Positions 26,348 through 39,900 of a DNA stretch of 64,000 nt are shown one piece after another (the first letter of the stretch is position 1; each line of letters begins with the position of its first letter). The notes beneath the pieces were generated by a model. The model saw only the letters and a list, made by a program, of their open reading frames with translations. It was not told the origin of the DNA and searched no databases. The DNA lies in the NCBI GenBank assembly GCA_009739215.1, contig VSJF01000013.1:248001-312000 (forward strand), given 5' to 3'. The position numbers were made by a program, and so were the translations under genes. This stretch comes from Floccularia luteovirens. Its lineage: Eukaryota > Basidiomycota > Agaricomycetes > Agaricales > Squamanitaceae.

Positions 26348-29300
26348 TGAGCCAATATATATATAATATTTCTGAGCACGCGCCAGAAATTACAACGTGT
26401 ACCTGTCTCTAACGCCAAATGTCAAATTGTTGAACGATCCCAAAGATCTTGAAGATAAAGAAAGATTGAAACGCTCCAATTACTTCATGACATTCTAAAA
26501 TCCAATATCAATGCCACCTGCCACTTACCACGGCCTGCCAATAGTTTGATTACCAGCATCATTCCGCAGAGGGGCATCCGTGTGAGCTGCCGTGCTACTC
26601 GCAAAGTCCGGATAATATGTTAACCACTGGTCCACTGTTTGGCCCGTCTACGAGAGGTCCGGCCAGCTCATATGCCGTACTTTGACCAACCTCTCAAAGG
26701 TTTGATGGTGATCGGTGACAAATCGGTAATAGACGCAGAGGCAAATCCGTAACGCCATGACGACATGTGCTGTCCAACAGATTTCAGAGTGTATACGGTT
26801 ATGCCCGAGTGTACGGCAACCGCATCCTATAAGCACATTTGCAGAGAAATAACAAGCTAATGATTGACTCGGTATTGTACCATTGTGGGACCTGTTTGCA
26901 AGCGTACAGTCGGTATGATGGATGCCGATAAAGCAATCACAGGTAAGAAGCGCATCTCCGGGATTCCGCTGAAGTAATACGGCCGTTCGGTGTATTGTAA
27001 TCCAGTAAGGTCACGAATTATGACATCATAAACCTTCACGGGAAAAAGAGGGGGTTTATTAGGAGGTGGGTCACAGGGACGTAGTGAGTTTAAGAGCAAG
27101 ATGTAGACATCAGAAATTGGGGGGCAATGTATCGTAGAAACTGCGTCGGACCGAACATCCCAGGACGTCACGGGAAAAAAAGGAGACCTTGTGCAAATCT
27201 TACGGCACATGATGTGAACGCGAGTAGTTGTGACCATAACAAGAGATTGACACCCTGACCGAAGCACATTAAACTGAGCGTCTCTCACATCGATGAGCTT
27301 GGGAACCACATAACGAGTATCCAGCCCAGAGCATGGAAGTATTCCACTGTATAATGTTATCGAATTGAGACGGTCCCGTGTTCGTCAGCGCTTCCTGAGT
27401 GATGATACTGTGCGGAGGAACCGCGGCACGTTGTGATGCCGTACAGGGTTGCCTACGGCACTTGCGCGGGGAAATCCTGGAGTTCAGGGTCTACCGGCGG
27501 TGCAGAATCCTCGAACTGAAGCTACACTGATTACTACATTCCTGACGTGTGCTTTCAGATGGAAAATACCTCGCAGTGGAGATAAGAGGCTTGAGGACCC
27601 TCGATGCTGTGGGATTGGGGCCGCCCTATCCGTGTCTGGGAGGCTTAGTAGGCACGCTGCAGGATATTTGTGTCTTGGTTGCATGTGCTTCCTCGTTCGC
27701 TGCTGAACAACAGGTGGGTGAGTACAAAGAACGTGCACGACATGTTTTGTAGACTAGATTGGGTATTCCAAAGTAACTGTTATAGATGAATATAACCCAT
27801 ATATGATCTTTCCTTTTCATTTAGAAAGACAAAGGGGCGTTGTAAACCACTTGTTAGAAGTGCACGATTGTGGAGCTTTGCAGGGTCACAAGTAATATAG
27901 TTGGCTGTGTATGAATTCAGTCATCTTAAAAACTTTCACGGCACCAATAAGTCTTTACTCACAGAACTGGGCATCTTGAAGTATCGCCGTCGCCGCCGGT
28001 GCCAGAGAACACGAATATGCATGCAAACAGAAAAAAACCTCGTAAAGTTCTTGTCCCTGTCCAAGTTTTTTGCTTACTTATCTGGAATGTGGACTTTATG
28101 TGGAAACTTGATGTTAGAAGGTAAAAAATGGAGATAAGAAGCGTATAGACGTGGTACAAAGGACCCTGATGTAACTCGACTTGCAACTGTGGCTCAACTA
28201 TGAAATGCGCAGTTTTCGGGTGTATGCTGCATTCTCTGTATGAGTTATGCAGCTGAAGAAATGATAAAAGGTGGGTATGGCATCGGATCTTGCAGGGAGG
28301 CAAATATGTCAAAAGAAAAAATGACATGAGTAGTAGCACAACAATATTAAGATGAACAAGAAAGGTGCTAAATCAAGGAACACCTCACCTTCGTGATTCG
28401 TTTCGCACCGAGCAAGCCGCACAGGGACATCGATGAACTCGATGGTTTGCTTGCGGCACAAATGTCTAATGGCCGCTGTGATCTACCGCCGCCGGCGGAG
28501 TACGAGAAGCAATCCATGGCGTCATGCGCACCAGAATTAGTTACGGAACTTGCCCGCGTTCGTCATCTGCCCGTTGTGCCGGTATTCTGTGAAGAGTACG
28601 AGCTGTGGTTGTTGAGGTGTCGTAAAACGAAGATGTAAACTTGGTATGACGCGAAAGGGCCCGATTTGTCCCTACTGCAGCATAAAGATATCACGGACCG
28701 GCTTGGGTGACTATGGGTGGCGAATGTGCGTATCTATGTCGAATCACCGCAGGAACAGTGAAAACTGCGTTGTTCTGCCAATTAGGGACATGGATTTCCG
28801 TTCACACAGGCGAGTGACGTGGACATGGATATGAGCATGACCGGACCGTCATAGTACCAGTGCGCCGGTGGATGTGAATGCAGGAAGAGGTGGTGAGTAA
28901 GACTGATAGAGAGATTGTGTAAATGAGATGCCGGTGAGAGATAGGATGCAGGGAGAGATGCAGTGAGTTACGTTTTTAAGATGTGACCGCCGGTGGCGAA
29001 GGAGGAAGAGAAGAGGAGGATTGAGGTAGTACGTACATGGCCAATGTAGGTAAGGCGGGGTGGCACCCGGTAGATATTGTGTGGAAAGGCGCCGGGTCGA
29101 AGAAAAGTGACGAGACTATGGATTTGAGAAGAGGGAAAGAGATGGGAGAAGAGGGGGAAAGGAGAAAGGCTGGCAGCGATGGAAAGATGGGAGAATATAT
29201 AGCGAAAGGATGGTAGGGGTTCAAGGGGAAAGACAGCTAAAGGGTACAGGGTGTGTTGAAGGGAGCGTCGAGGAGAGAGTCAGTGCAACGACGATGGCTT

Positions 29301-31899
29301 ATGTCATCAGTGATGTCACTGACAAGCAAGCAATGATGTAACCAAGTTTCGAATCAAACCGTTGAGCTTGAATCAAGGGACCAAAGTAATCCTAATCCTT
29401 TCCGTTCGCTGTCCTCCCCGCCCCACTTCATATGTTTCCCCAGGGACTACTGCTATGCCCGCGGACAACACCCCATCCGTTCAGCGGCTGTTACGCGGGA
29501 CTCTTCACGTCTCCCCCACCTAAGTTACCCCGTTCGCGCTGGGCTTGGCTCCTACCGACCAACAACTTACCTTTTTGTAACAACCCCAAGTAAATTCAAT
29601 TACAGGCGTTCAAACACTATACACTAATGATTGCCTCCCCGCATTCCCCTTTGCTTCAGCCGGCTTGGGGTGGGTGAGCTGGGTGGTCTTGGCTTTTCTG
29701 TCCTGGATTCTGGGTCTTCCTGCGACAGGAGCTAGAGGTAGGGGCAAACACTTAAGAAGCGCCAGCGCAAATTGAGGATCCGGATGCACGCATTTCGAAT
29801 CACCGGAGCGCGCACCTGTTTTCTGCGCTGTTCTTGACCCCCTGATGCCTTTATTACATTGTCGTCATACCCAACAACTCCTTTCTTGCCAAAAAAGAAA
29901 CAGGGAGCGGGGAAGACGACGCTTGCTGCAGGGCCGGGGCAAGGCACCACAGGGCAAGGTCTCGACTTCTCTTCATCTTTGGATGCTTCCTGAGTGCTGC
30001 TGTGCTTCGTGCTCTCTTACTAGCACGTCTGACTCAAATGAACCGGCATAAGCGTCGTATCTCTTCGCGTTTATGATTAACCTATCGCCCACTAGTTCTT
30101 TAAGACCGCCGCCAGTCCAAATCATATGCTACGCGTCGCGTGTTCTCGATATTTCCTATACGCTATAGTCGCTCAATGTGGGTCGCAGTTACCATCAAAT
30201 CATATCTCATCTTTATGTTTCATTTCGCTAATATGGAACAAGGATTAACGATACTAATCGTCTTCCGTATAATCGGCATCAAACGCTTTCAATTCTACAT
30301 GGTCTCATGATGTATTCTTATGAGGATGTCGACTGTCTTATCTATAATCACACCATACACTGATGACTTGAACGGACGAAGTTCTTCTTATGCCAATCGT
30401 AAAATCCACGATATGCGGGGTAAAACTTCCTTGGGGGGTGGTTCTTGATCATGAGCTTGCTGTGGGAACAACTGTCGTGGGGTGGGGACGGAGGGTATAG
30501 ACATATTAACCCTCTTTTCTTGACTGAACTTCTTTTTTTTTCATGCTTGGGTGATTGGCGATGAGACATGACCTTTGAACGCGATACTTCGTGTGTCTAT
30601 TTCCCTTGCTAACATGGGTGGATAGTAATGCCGAGTGATTATGTGGGTGCTTTCCTGCTAAGCGCGGGAAAAGTCGTGGATTCTTTTTGGATTTCTACCG
30701 TTTTAGATTTTGTTTACCTTATAATTGATATGTCATGGAAGAAACGTCTCGGACGGTAAAGGTTTTACAAGGAGGCCGTGTTATATGTTTTGGTTCCAGG
30801 GGCACATGCAGGAACTAACACTGCAAGCTTGCGAGCACTTGTGTTCCATGGCTGAGATTGACAGAAGGGTTCTATCCATCATGATGGCCATACGGGCACT
30901 CACTACGTGCACCCTGTTCCTTGACGCGGAACAAGAGAGACGTCAAGTACGACTAGTGTGAGGGGGGTTAACCGGATGAAAGAATTATTAGACATTGTGT
31001 GAACGTTCGAACCCGTGTATTTTGTTTTTAGACTTATCAAACAAGTCGGGAAAATACGATGACATTACTACAGTACAAGCTGAATTTTTTTTGGGACACG
31101 GATGTAACCGACAAGAGTTTATACAGCTGGCCGACTAGCATGTGGAGATGAGATGGGCACGGAGCAAGCAAGCGGTCGAGGTTATCGGGAACAGTTAGGA
31201 TAAGTTAGCCGCTGATAGATAGATTGTCAGGTTTTTTTGCACATGCCATTCAGTTTAGGCTATACAGTAGTCATCAGTTCGATGCTTACCCATTTCGTTC
31301 AAACTAAGAAACATCTGTGATTTTGACTGCGGTTCCGCCAAAGTTTGAGCTATGATTAAAGGTTGTATTTACTGCCACTCGTCTGGAAGCACTTCGGACG
31401 GATAGTTCGGATAGGCGCTGACTGAAATGAGAGACAGTAGTGAAACTCCGGGGTAGTCGCCTGTCATATGTTTTTTTTTGGTGTTGCTTGGATGATCCAT
31501 GATTTATTTGCGGGTTGCGGGTGAAACATGGGGAATCACGAGTATTATTATTCCAATGTTTATGCACAAGCTGGTTCGGTGTAGATATGTACAACAATTA
31601 AAATAATGAAACGAAAGAGTTGGGTGGCTCGTCGCAGAAAACCGACAATAGAGCGATGACCTTTGTAAGGACCAGTGGTGAAGAGAACAATACAGGGCCA
31701 CAGGCCAGACATAAAAGGAGACGCGCCACACGGGCCAGCGGGTGGTGGGGAGGGTAGATTCAAAAAGGGTGTGTATTTTTTTGTTGATGGGTATGCCGCT
31801 TGGACGGCGGCAGTGGTTGCAGCATGGACGAGTGGGCAATGGGCAATTGCGAGACATGCCAACGGATGGTTAGCGAATTGTGGGAAGAAAAATGCAGAA

Positions 31900-32290
31900 A
31901 AGATATAATTGGTGGGGAAGGACGGACCGTATGGGGGCGTGGAAAATGAAAAAGGGTGTATTTATTTTATTTGTGTGCAGACGGAGACGGGAAGACCACG
32001 GAGAAATTCGGGAAAAGCCGATGAGGTAAAAGGGAGTAATAAGGAGAATCGGGGAGGATGTTCGGAGAAGGGGGAGGGGGGACAGAGAAAGGAGAGTAAC
32101 TGAGTGAAGAGATGAAATAGAGCAGCAGTAGAACTGAGGGAGAGAGGGGGAGGATATGGGGAGGAGAGGGCCCGCGGAACCTCGGTGGTGACAAGAAAGG
32201 AATAGGGCCGGTAACCGGAACGGGCTGGAAAAGCGGGTCGAGTTGAGATTGAGATGAGCTGATCTGAATGAGATTGGATCTAGGGGAGCG
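31900..32290 (+). repeat. Polypurine tract upstream of the Ecl1-type gene
   Basis: The plus strand is dominated by G and A over about 390 bases (for example GGGGAGGATATGGGGAGGAG near 32150), with few pyrimidine interruptions. It then switches to a CT-rich leader just before the start codon at 32425. Such strand asymmetry is common in promoters and 5' UTRs of highly expressed fungal genes and can form triplex DNA. Confidence 0.5.
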
Positions 32291-32424
32291 GAGATGATCT
32301 GGTTTGGTACCGAAAGAGGCAAGACCTGGAAAGGCAATGACCAGGCAGTGGTTGTGGTTGGATTGGGTTGGCTGGTTTATAACTCCGAGTCTCTCAACGC
32401 TCAATCATCCTTTCCTCTCCACCA

Positions 32425-33998
32425 ATGTCTCTCTCCACACAAGAGCTCGACTCCTCCTGGTGTCCCGTCTGCGACAGACAGATCATTCCAAAACGTTACC
32501 AAATCCCAATCAACCCTCCCTCCCCTCCTACCCCTCCTCCTCCCCCTTCTTCCCCCCGTCGTACCCTCCGTCAAAAGCAAGGTGGTCTCGTTCAGGGAAC
32601 TGGTCGTCTTAGACCAAATGGCACAATAAAGCGCGCCGACCCCCAACAAAAATCACAACAACCAGCAACAAAGCCACAAGTCCCCGTCCGCCACCGTACC
32701 GTCATCGACCAGGGTCCAATTCCCCTTTACTGCTCAGATAAGTGCCAAATGGCAGATATCAACAGTAACAGTCAATACGGCCTCCCGCTCAACTATGACC
32801 CACAACGCGAAAGCCCTCTCGAGGCTTCTTCCGTCTCAGCTTTCAACGCGTCGAGTAGCGAGATAGAGAGCGACACTACGGGTTCATCAGTTGAGTCTTT
32901 GTCGTCAGCCTCTTCCTCGGGAACAACATACATGTCTCCATCAATTGCGAAAATCGCCGAGATGTACAATTTCCCCCCTATTCCCCCACCCGCTCCTGTC
33001 TTTGAAGAAGATTCTTCTTCCGACAATAGCTATTATCCAAATGAATACAACAGCGGTATTATGATGGCCGGTCGTTTTATCCAATCGCTTTGCCCAAAAC
33101 CCGCAAAACCTCAAGTTGGCGCGTACCGCCAACCAGTGGAACGTCGTAAAGCGATTCCCGGATGGACAGATGGCAGCAATGCTTGGCGCGCTTCTGTCTA
33201 CTCTTTCAGTGCGCCTAAAAATGCACAAGACCCTCTCCACAGGGATTCAAAGGCATATCATTCGTTCGCTGCTTCTCCCCATCGTTCCAGGGGTGTCACT
33301 TCCAGCCTTAGCGAGCCGTCAAATAGCTCTGTTCGTCTAGCGGCGTCAATGCCATCTCCTAACCAAGAGTTACTTACAAAGTTCTCTGAACCATTTTCTC
33401 GTCGTTGCGACTCTCGTGTTTCACTGCATTCATCCTCCCCTACCTCATCACGAGGCATTCCATCCAGTACTCCAAACACTAAGCGGGTACGATCACTTGT
33501 GATGCCTGGCGCAGAAGGCAAACTCCTTGTACCGAATGTAACGATGAAGGCGCACAGCGGTTCCAGCACTTCCTTGTCCAGTGGTTGGAGTGGGCCAACA
33601 ACACCTAGCTCCCGCCGTAGTGCTCGCAGTCCTTTGTCTGTTGCCGGAGATTGCCAAGAAGCCGATGAGGAGATTGAACAAGATCACGCGGTGCAGAAGG
33701 AGCACATTCAGGCAAAATTGGTGCCTCGGCCTACTAAGCGTCCTGTCGTAGAGAGTGAGTCATTCATTTCCACTGCCCTGTTTGTGACATCAGCTGATAG
33801 GCTCCACCCCCAGCGCGGTCGTGGTCATATGACAATTTGAAGACCTATCCGATCATGCAACTTCCACCGAAGACGGAGAAGAGAATGCAGAAGCAGATTG
33901 TCGATGGTGTTGAGGTGGAAGTTGAGGTTGAGGTTGTCGTCGAAGAGCCCAGGAAGAGGCTTTTCCTCTTCCCCGCCCCAATACGCCCAACATCGTAA
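32425..33998 (+). CDS. Ecl1-family zinc-binding protein (life-span regulatory factor type)
   Basis: Resembles the fungal Ecl1/2/3 group, small zinc proteins that extend chronological life span and respond to nutrient stress in fission yeast. The signature is a Cys pair near the start (WCPVCDRQI, Cys13 and Cys16) and a second one (LYCSDKC, Cys103 and Cys107), separated here by a proline-rich insert. Exon 1 ends at 33754. An intron at 33755-33813 joins to TRSWSYDNLKTYPIMQLPPK, a block I expect at the end of basidiomycete homologs, and the protein ends at 504 residues. Without this splice the frame stops at 33840. The middle is Ser/Pro-rich, probably disordered and phosphorylated. The protein is far longer than the yeast members; the zinc motif supports the family, the life-span role is inference. 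Confidence 0.8.
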
Positions 33999-36900
33999 AG
34001 TTCATCCGACAGCCCTCTTTTTTCTTAATCCTCACTGGAAATTTGCTCGACTCTTGTTTTCGCTTTCACGACAACACCTTGACTGCTTGTGCGCCAACAC
34101 AATGTATATCCTTCCTCCTGCATTATACCCACGACCACACACAAGTTTTACGACGATCACGCCTTTTGCATATTTTTGTCGCCTTCACGACGCAGTTACG
34201 CACCACTTCCCCGTCTGCAAATCATGTCGCATAATCGCCTGCATGTTTCAACTGGCCTCCTCCAAGCATTTGCATAATTCAATGATACCCTTCGCTGATT
34301 ATCCTTATCGCCGCATAACACCTTCCCCACGCTTATCATCATATCATTTAACTCCTCTTCATCCGACAAGTCCCCCCTTCACCTGTGCCCTCAACTGCGG
34401 CCACGATCTCTTCCCCAAAAAGTCAATATTTCCCTTGCACAACACAACCTCGGATTTATGTGTCTACAACCATGTACTTGTTCCTTTCTTTCCCTGGGCT
34501 TCAAACAACTTGATTGCATTGTGTACTTTTATTCTCCTCGTCGACTCAAATTCATCCCAGTGTAAATTTTATTCTTGTAAATAGTAGCATTATTCATTTC
34601 TTTATCTCATCACCTTACTCTTATCACTTTTACTTTTCACTATGATTACATTTGCATACTCTTCGCAAATCCCTCCTTTCCCCCCCTCTCAGGGTTTGTG
34701 AAGGGCGATTAATTACTTTACTATAACGACTCGGCTTCGAAGCATCTTTTGGGGTGGCTTTCCCTGATTAGTGTATATATAAAGTTTGTTAACATACGCA
34801 ACAAAATTGAATGGAGCTTTTTGGATTGTGATTATACAAAACGGAAATGATAATTTGAATTGTGTGCCGCATACAAAAAGAGAGGATCCCTTTTTACTTG
34901 GACAAGCCCCCACTACCCCAGAGGGAAATCGAGGGCGGATTCATCACTTTTAGGTACGATAATAGTAACGGATTTGGGATGTAACAGTCTTCGATTTAAT
35001 CGCCAGCGCCTCGTAACATGAGGTCAGCTGTCCTTTTTCTTCTCGGATTATTGACGTTTTTCGGTTTATATTGAAAGCTTCAAACTCTAATAAGTATACA
35101 TATGTAATAGCTATCATAATCTATAATCTTTTCTGGAGCTCTTTCATTCATTTCGCGAGAATCTGTTTTCCGTTTTCCGTTTTCTTTTACTTTTTTCGGT
35201 AGGTCCTTCTTTTATTGACAACTTATTGATGTGATTTGTATAATAAAAAAGGTTGTAGTTGAGAGTAATAAGTATAGGTACCATGGAAGTTGAATCAAAT
35301 ATTAAAACACTTTTACGTTTCTTTTTTTTTGCCTCCGTTCGCCCTGTTCCGCAATGCAGCGATCACTCATGTGCATGAACCACGACTCAAAGTGCGCTCT
35401 TCGGGACGCGTAATTATGTTATAGAAGTCTTCCTATTTTCCTTTGATGGGTTGGTGGGGGTACGGGATGGCGGCACGACTTATTCGACTATTACTCGTTT
35501 CCCCCGGACTTCTTTTCGCACAAGGCTCGCTGAGTTCAAACCTCACTGTAAGTACTTATCTCGCAGGTGCATGGGCCGAGTTTGCTTTTGCTTAAGAATC
35601 GACCCCTTTTTTTCTGTTGGAGGTTCAGGTACTTTGAACTGGATTTTTTTTTTCCGGTTATGGGCGGCAATATTTCGTTATCACACTTAAGTTTTTTTTT
35701 ACGGTTTGAGTTTAGTACCATTACCTCGTTTCAATTGTGGGGGGGTGGAAATGATATGATGTATGCATGTCTATCATAATGAATGTACCATACCATATTA
35801 TCATATTGCAAACCTTATGTATGTAAACCATCCGCCCACCATATGAGTATCATAGATATGAATCATGCATGAATAATTAATGACATACACAATAGTAAGT
35901 AACACACGGATGCAAAACACCCAACTGTACATGTGCATATGCTCTGAAACTTTTACAATCTGTTATCATATCATTCTTCATCATCATTTCATTGCAGCTG
36001 GAAACTGTGAGAAACTGGAATGTCATATCGGTTTGCACCCTCGATTATTAGTCATGACACAAAGGAGTCTTATAGCCGTGTACCCCCAATCCCAATGCAC
36101 AATAGCGATTCCATTACTTGTCAGAATGGATGCTATGATATGTAAAGAAGGTTGCATGTGCATATCGGTGAGCCCACCACCGAATCCTCACTTCGTCCGC
36201 TACCCAAGGGCATACCCTACTTATTTTCTGAACCTTATGGGTTATCTTTGGGAATCGGGTGAATCATCTTCAGTATTCCATTCCTTACTACGCTTAGATA
36301 AATACATAGATAGAAAGTGCCTGGTTTAGAGCTCGAACCAAGTAAAGATAGCGACCAGATAATTTGAGGGTGCTAGGTACCATACCCCATGCTATATGAA
36401 TCCACGACCTAAAAGTGAACTAACAACGTTCACACTACTGTTTAGTCCCCTAGACTAAGTATAGTAGTCCTTTAAATCATCGATAAATTTGATCATAATT
36501 GTACGTAGCACATACCACTCAGCCACCAAACGATCCAAGACAACATGGCCAAAGATACGGACGATCATACATATACTCGAATAAATTCGCAGCTAGGTAA
36601 CCGTTTCGACCGATGGCCGTAATATGATCGAGTGAGGTTGGCATAAGAAAAATACGATTAAAAGGGAATTTAAATCCGTTGTGTTTATTTTTTGCCTCCG
36701 CGTGATATCTGAGTCTCAAAACCATCAAGATAGATATATTGCACATCACTTCGTCCCTTGGTATAATGACTGTTTTTCTTTGAGGTATTAGAAAGTTCGC
36801 TGGGTTGATAGTTCCCTGCAAAAAAAAAGATTATTGAAATTCAACATTCAGCCTCGACGAGACAGGAAGGGTAACGTACCGATTGGCGTTAGCACTTAGT

Positions 36901-39900
36901 ACTCCGTTCTTGTATTGCTGATCAAAGAGCGCGTGGCCAAAACAGTGTTCGATCACTGCGTAGTCTTTTACCTATACAAGGGCCGACAAAACGATCGACG
37001 CGCCATGCCCGCCCCGACCCCGCCATTAAAAACCGTACCCACGCACCCCCATTTATGAAAACAATTCGGCGCATTTCGCGTGGCCGAACCTTGACGTCCG
37101 CGGATTGAACTGATTGCGGTATTTTCTTTGAATTGCCGTACGGACCTTCTCACTTTCCCCCATATATTTGTGGAGGCAGGCTTTTGATTCGATGATCAGT
37201 ATATTGGCGGGATTGTAAAATTCTGTGTTTCCTTGCATTGAATGTTATCTCCTTGGCAGTCGTTTCTCGCCCTCGTGAGCGGTCCGGTTTTAATTGATCA
37301 TCGTGATTTTCTTGTACGTCCCAGGAGTACTTCCCTTTGCAAAAACCCCGCACGTTTATTGAAACATTGAGCCCCTTGGCTACTAAAGGCAGTCTTGTTA
37401 AAGCGAAATGTTCATTCATCTCATAACTGATATGAAGTGTAACGGTTACCTATTAATATGAAAATTTTTCTTGTTTCCTCTGCGAGAATAAAATAAGAGG
37501 TGGCGCGGCCAGCTGCCCGAAGTTCTATTAGTTCCTCTAGGAACTTGATCTTTGCTAAATATATGGGCGCAAATGAAGTCTGTTGCTAGTGCCACCCTCC
37601 ACTTTCCCTTTTATTTTCCGAGGGATTTATTGGATTTTCGAGAAACGATTTGTCATTTGGGTGAATTATATTGAATAAGTGACGTATAATTTTATGGTGT
37701 CTTGTTCATCCTGGTATTTATGCTTGGACCCTTGTGATCGTGCCGTGGCTTTATTTGGTACTTTCGAAATGTGTACTGTATTGCGCTCGTAGCAGCTTAC
37801 TTCTTATGTGGTGGCAAGCTCGTGTTTATGTCTGAAAGGGTTTTTTTCCGTGTTCAGTAGTGGGTATGTATTACACGTGGATAACTCAGTTGTAATGACG
37901 AACGTAGTGCCCCTGGCCGGTGGTGGTTACCACGGTTTTATCAAAAGTGGATGGTTGTCGTTACCAAGAACCCAGCGCTCTGGTTGGTTGAAGTTTGTTT
38001 ACTAGTGTGATTCACCGCAACTGCGGTTTGTTGATGGTTTGCGAAAATATTTCTGTCTGAGACTTGCATTCAGAAACGCATTCCGAATCCCGTGTTCGGT
38101 GTCACCGGAGACAACTACTGAGATAGATGGACGTGTTCCGTGATGTCCAATGGTTTTTTTCTATTCATGGATGGATTCGTGCACAAAGATATCACTGTGA
38201 AGTGTTTCAGTATAGACTGTTACCCCACACTTAGCTCTGATCATATCACAATTCCCGAGCTCGGCCGTTTGCCCATGGTACATGATGCGTGTGGGGAGGT
38301 TGGAGGTTGTCATGGGATGCACAATCCCTGCAAATCCCCGTGCTTCGCGTAGTAGCGGGGATAGTTTTGAACAAGGCTGTGCGGAAGCCTGCTCACCTCG
38401 GTACGACATCACACTTCCAGGGCGTGCCGGCCTCTCCTCCCCCCTCCTCCCCTTTTTCTATCACAAGCGTCTTGTTAACAATATATTTTATCTGACAGGT
38501 GCCGGTTGAGGGGTGGAAATCCACGTTGCAGGTCTTGCGACCTCTTTTAGGGGTGGAGGTGAAATGAGTTGTCCAACTCGCAGGTGATATATTGATGTGA
38601 CACAGCTCCGTCCATGCATGTCAGAATTTAGCTAAACAGGTATCGTCCTTTGTTCACCTCCACACTGCCTTCTCTTCCCCTGAATGCGTGTATATCAACT
38701 GATGCATGCATCGTTGTTTATAACATACAGATTTTGTGGTAATCATGCCATTGATGAAATGAAATAAACGCTGTCCCCACAATCAGTTTGAGGCCTAATC
38801 AGAAACGTGGGCTGATATAGTCGTTGCATTACATCACAAACTTGCAAACATGATTTGGAGTCTTCCCAAACCACCTTCTCCGAGCTCACCTTGGTGCTCC
38901 TATGAAACCGGAACGGACAGGAACGGATAGATGCGTCATTATCGATCTTAACGGGAGAGGAATTCAAGTGCAACTCGGCATATAGGGGAAGACACAGCAA
39001 ATTGCGTGTTAACCGGTTCGTCTCGGGCAATCGGTATCTCTTCGGTGGTTCCATTTGCAAAAAAGGGCTGTTTTGCACCCTCATCTATGCACAGCCTACC
39101 ATGTTGGTGACGAACCAGATTGATTACCACACACAAAGGGTATGGTCCCACTTGACGATCCAATGATGAAGCGACTGACAAAGAAAAAGAAGGTTTTGGG
39201 TTCTGTTACCTATCTCAATTTCCGTTAAAAAGTATAAATGACATCTTATGACATCCTACGTGGTATTGATCTCAATTCGCCAGAACAACATGGAGATTCA
39301 GCAGCGCCGTTTCCTTTGTGACTTGGCGATCACTACGGTCCCATTGTCTGCTCATGTCCACATGTATCCTTGCACGATACGAAAAAAATGAACATCGGAT
39401 GTTTTTGCCAACTCATACCACTTTACGGTCTCGAATGTGGAACCGCCCATTCCAACTCTTCAGCATCGAAAATAAGCTATCTTGACATGCTTCTTCCGGA
39501 ACTTGATAATCACACACACTAGTTGCTACAATGTGCAGCACGTCGATGAGCATGTGGGGATAATCTAATCAAATCTCATCACGAGCTGAGTCGAACCTCC
39601 GATTTGGGTTATATACAAACTTGGTTGGAGGAAACGTGGTATGGTTGTCGTGATCAATTAGACGATTGACTTGATCATGATCGTGGGATGGAAGAGAAGG
39701 GATTTTCTTTTGTGAACATAACGAGGGTTGTTAAATTTTTTTCTCACTTCCTAGATTGTGAAATGTGAAAGAGTAGCGATCTAAGCAGGGGTGTTCGCCT
39801 ATTTTGAAGTGGTGTGATTTGCTGTGATTATGTGATTTGGGGGGGGGGGGGTTAACTTCTAGTGAGGACGGAGAAATTGGACGGAGAAACTCCTAAGCAA

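Larger units (their letters stand above)
24613..32424. other. Gene-poor region, middle part upstream of the Ecl1-type gene
   Basis: About 7.8 kb without a supported coding gene. It contains a probable transposon-end relic (25741-25870), a 16-bp palindrome (26332-26347) and two polypurine regions (about 28960-29230 and 31900-32290). The long minus-strand ORFs over the polypurine tracts are composition artefacts, rich in S, P, L and F. The last few hundred bases probably include the 5' UTR and promoter of the gene at 32425, ending in a CT-rich leader. Confidence 0.55.

Noticed and set aside
30995..31030. GTTCGAACCC motif suggestive of a tRNA T-arm
   Set aside because: No pairing arms and no A box on either strand at suitable distance.
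31870..32404. Long minus-strand ORFs (up to 155 codons) upstream of the Ecl1-type gene
   Set aside because: They are mirror images of a polypurine tract; the proteins are S/P/L/F low-complexity without domain or exon partners.
36519..37238. Two minus-strand ORFs with similar starts (MQG..NPANFLI and MQG..NPANILI)
   Set aside because: The resemblance covers about a dozen residues with weak nucleotide similarity and does not extend; probably chance or a very old repeat.
39585..39615. GTCGAACCTCC, another T-arm-like word
   Set aside because: The complementary strand of the arm is missing and no terminator or A box is found.
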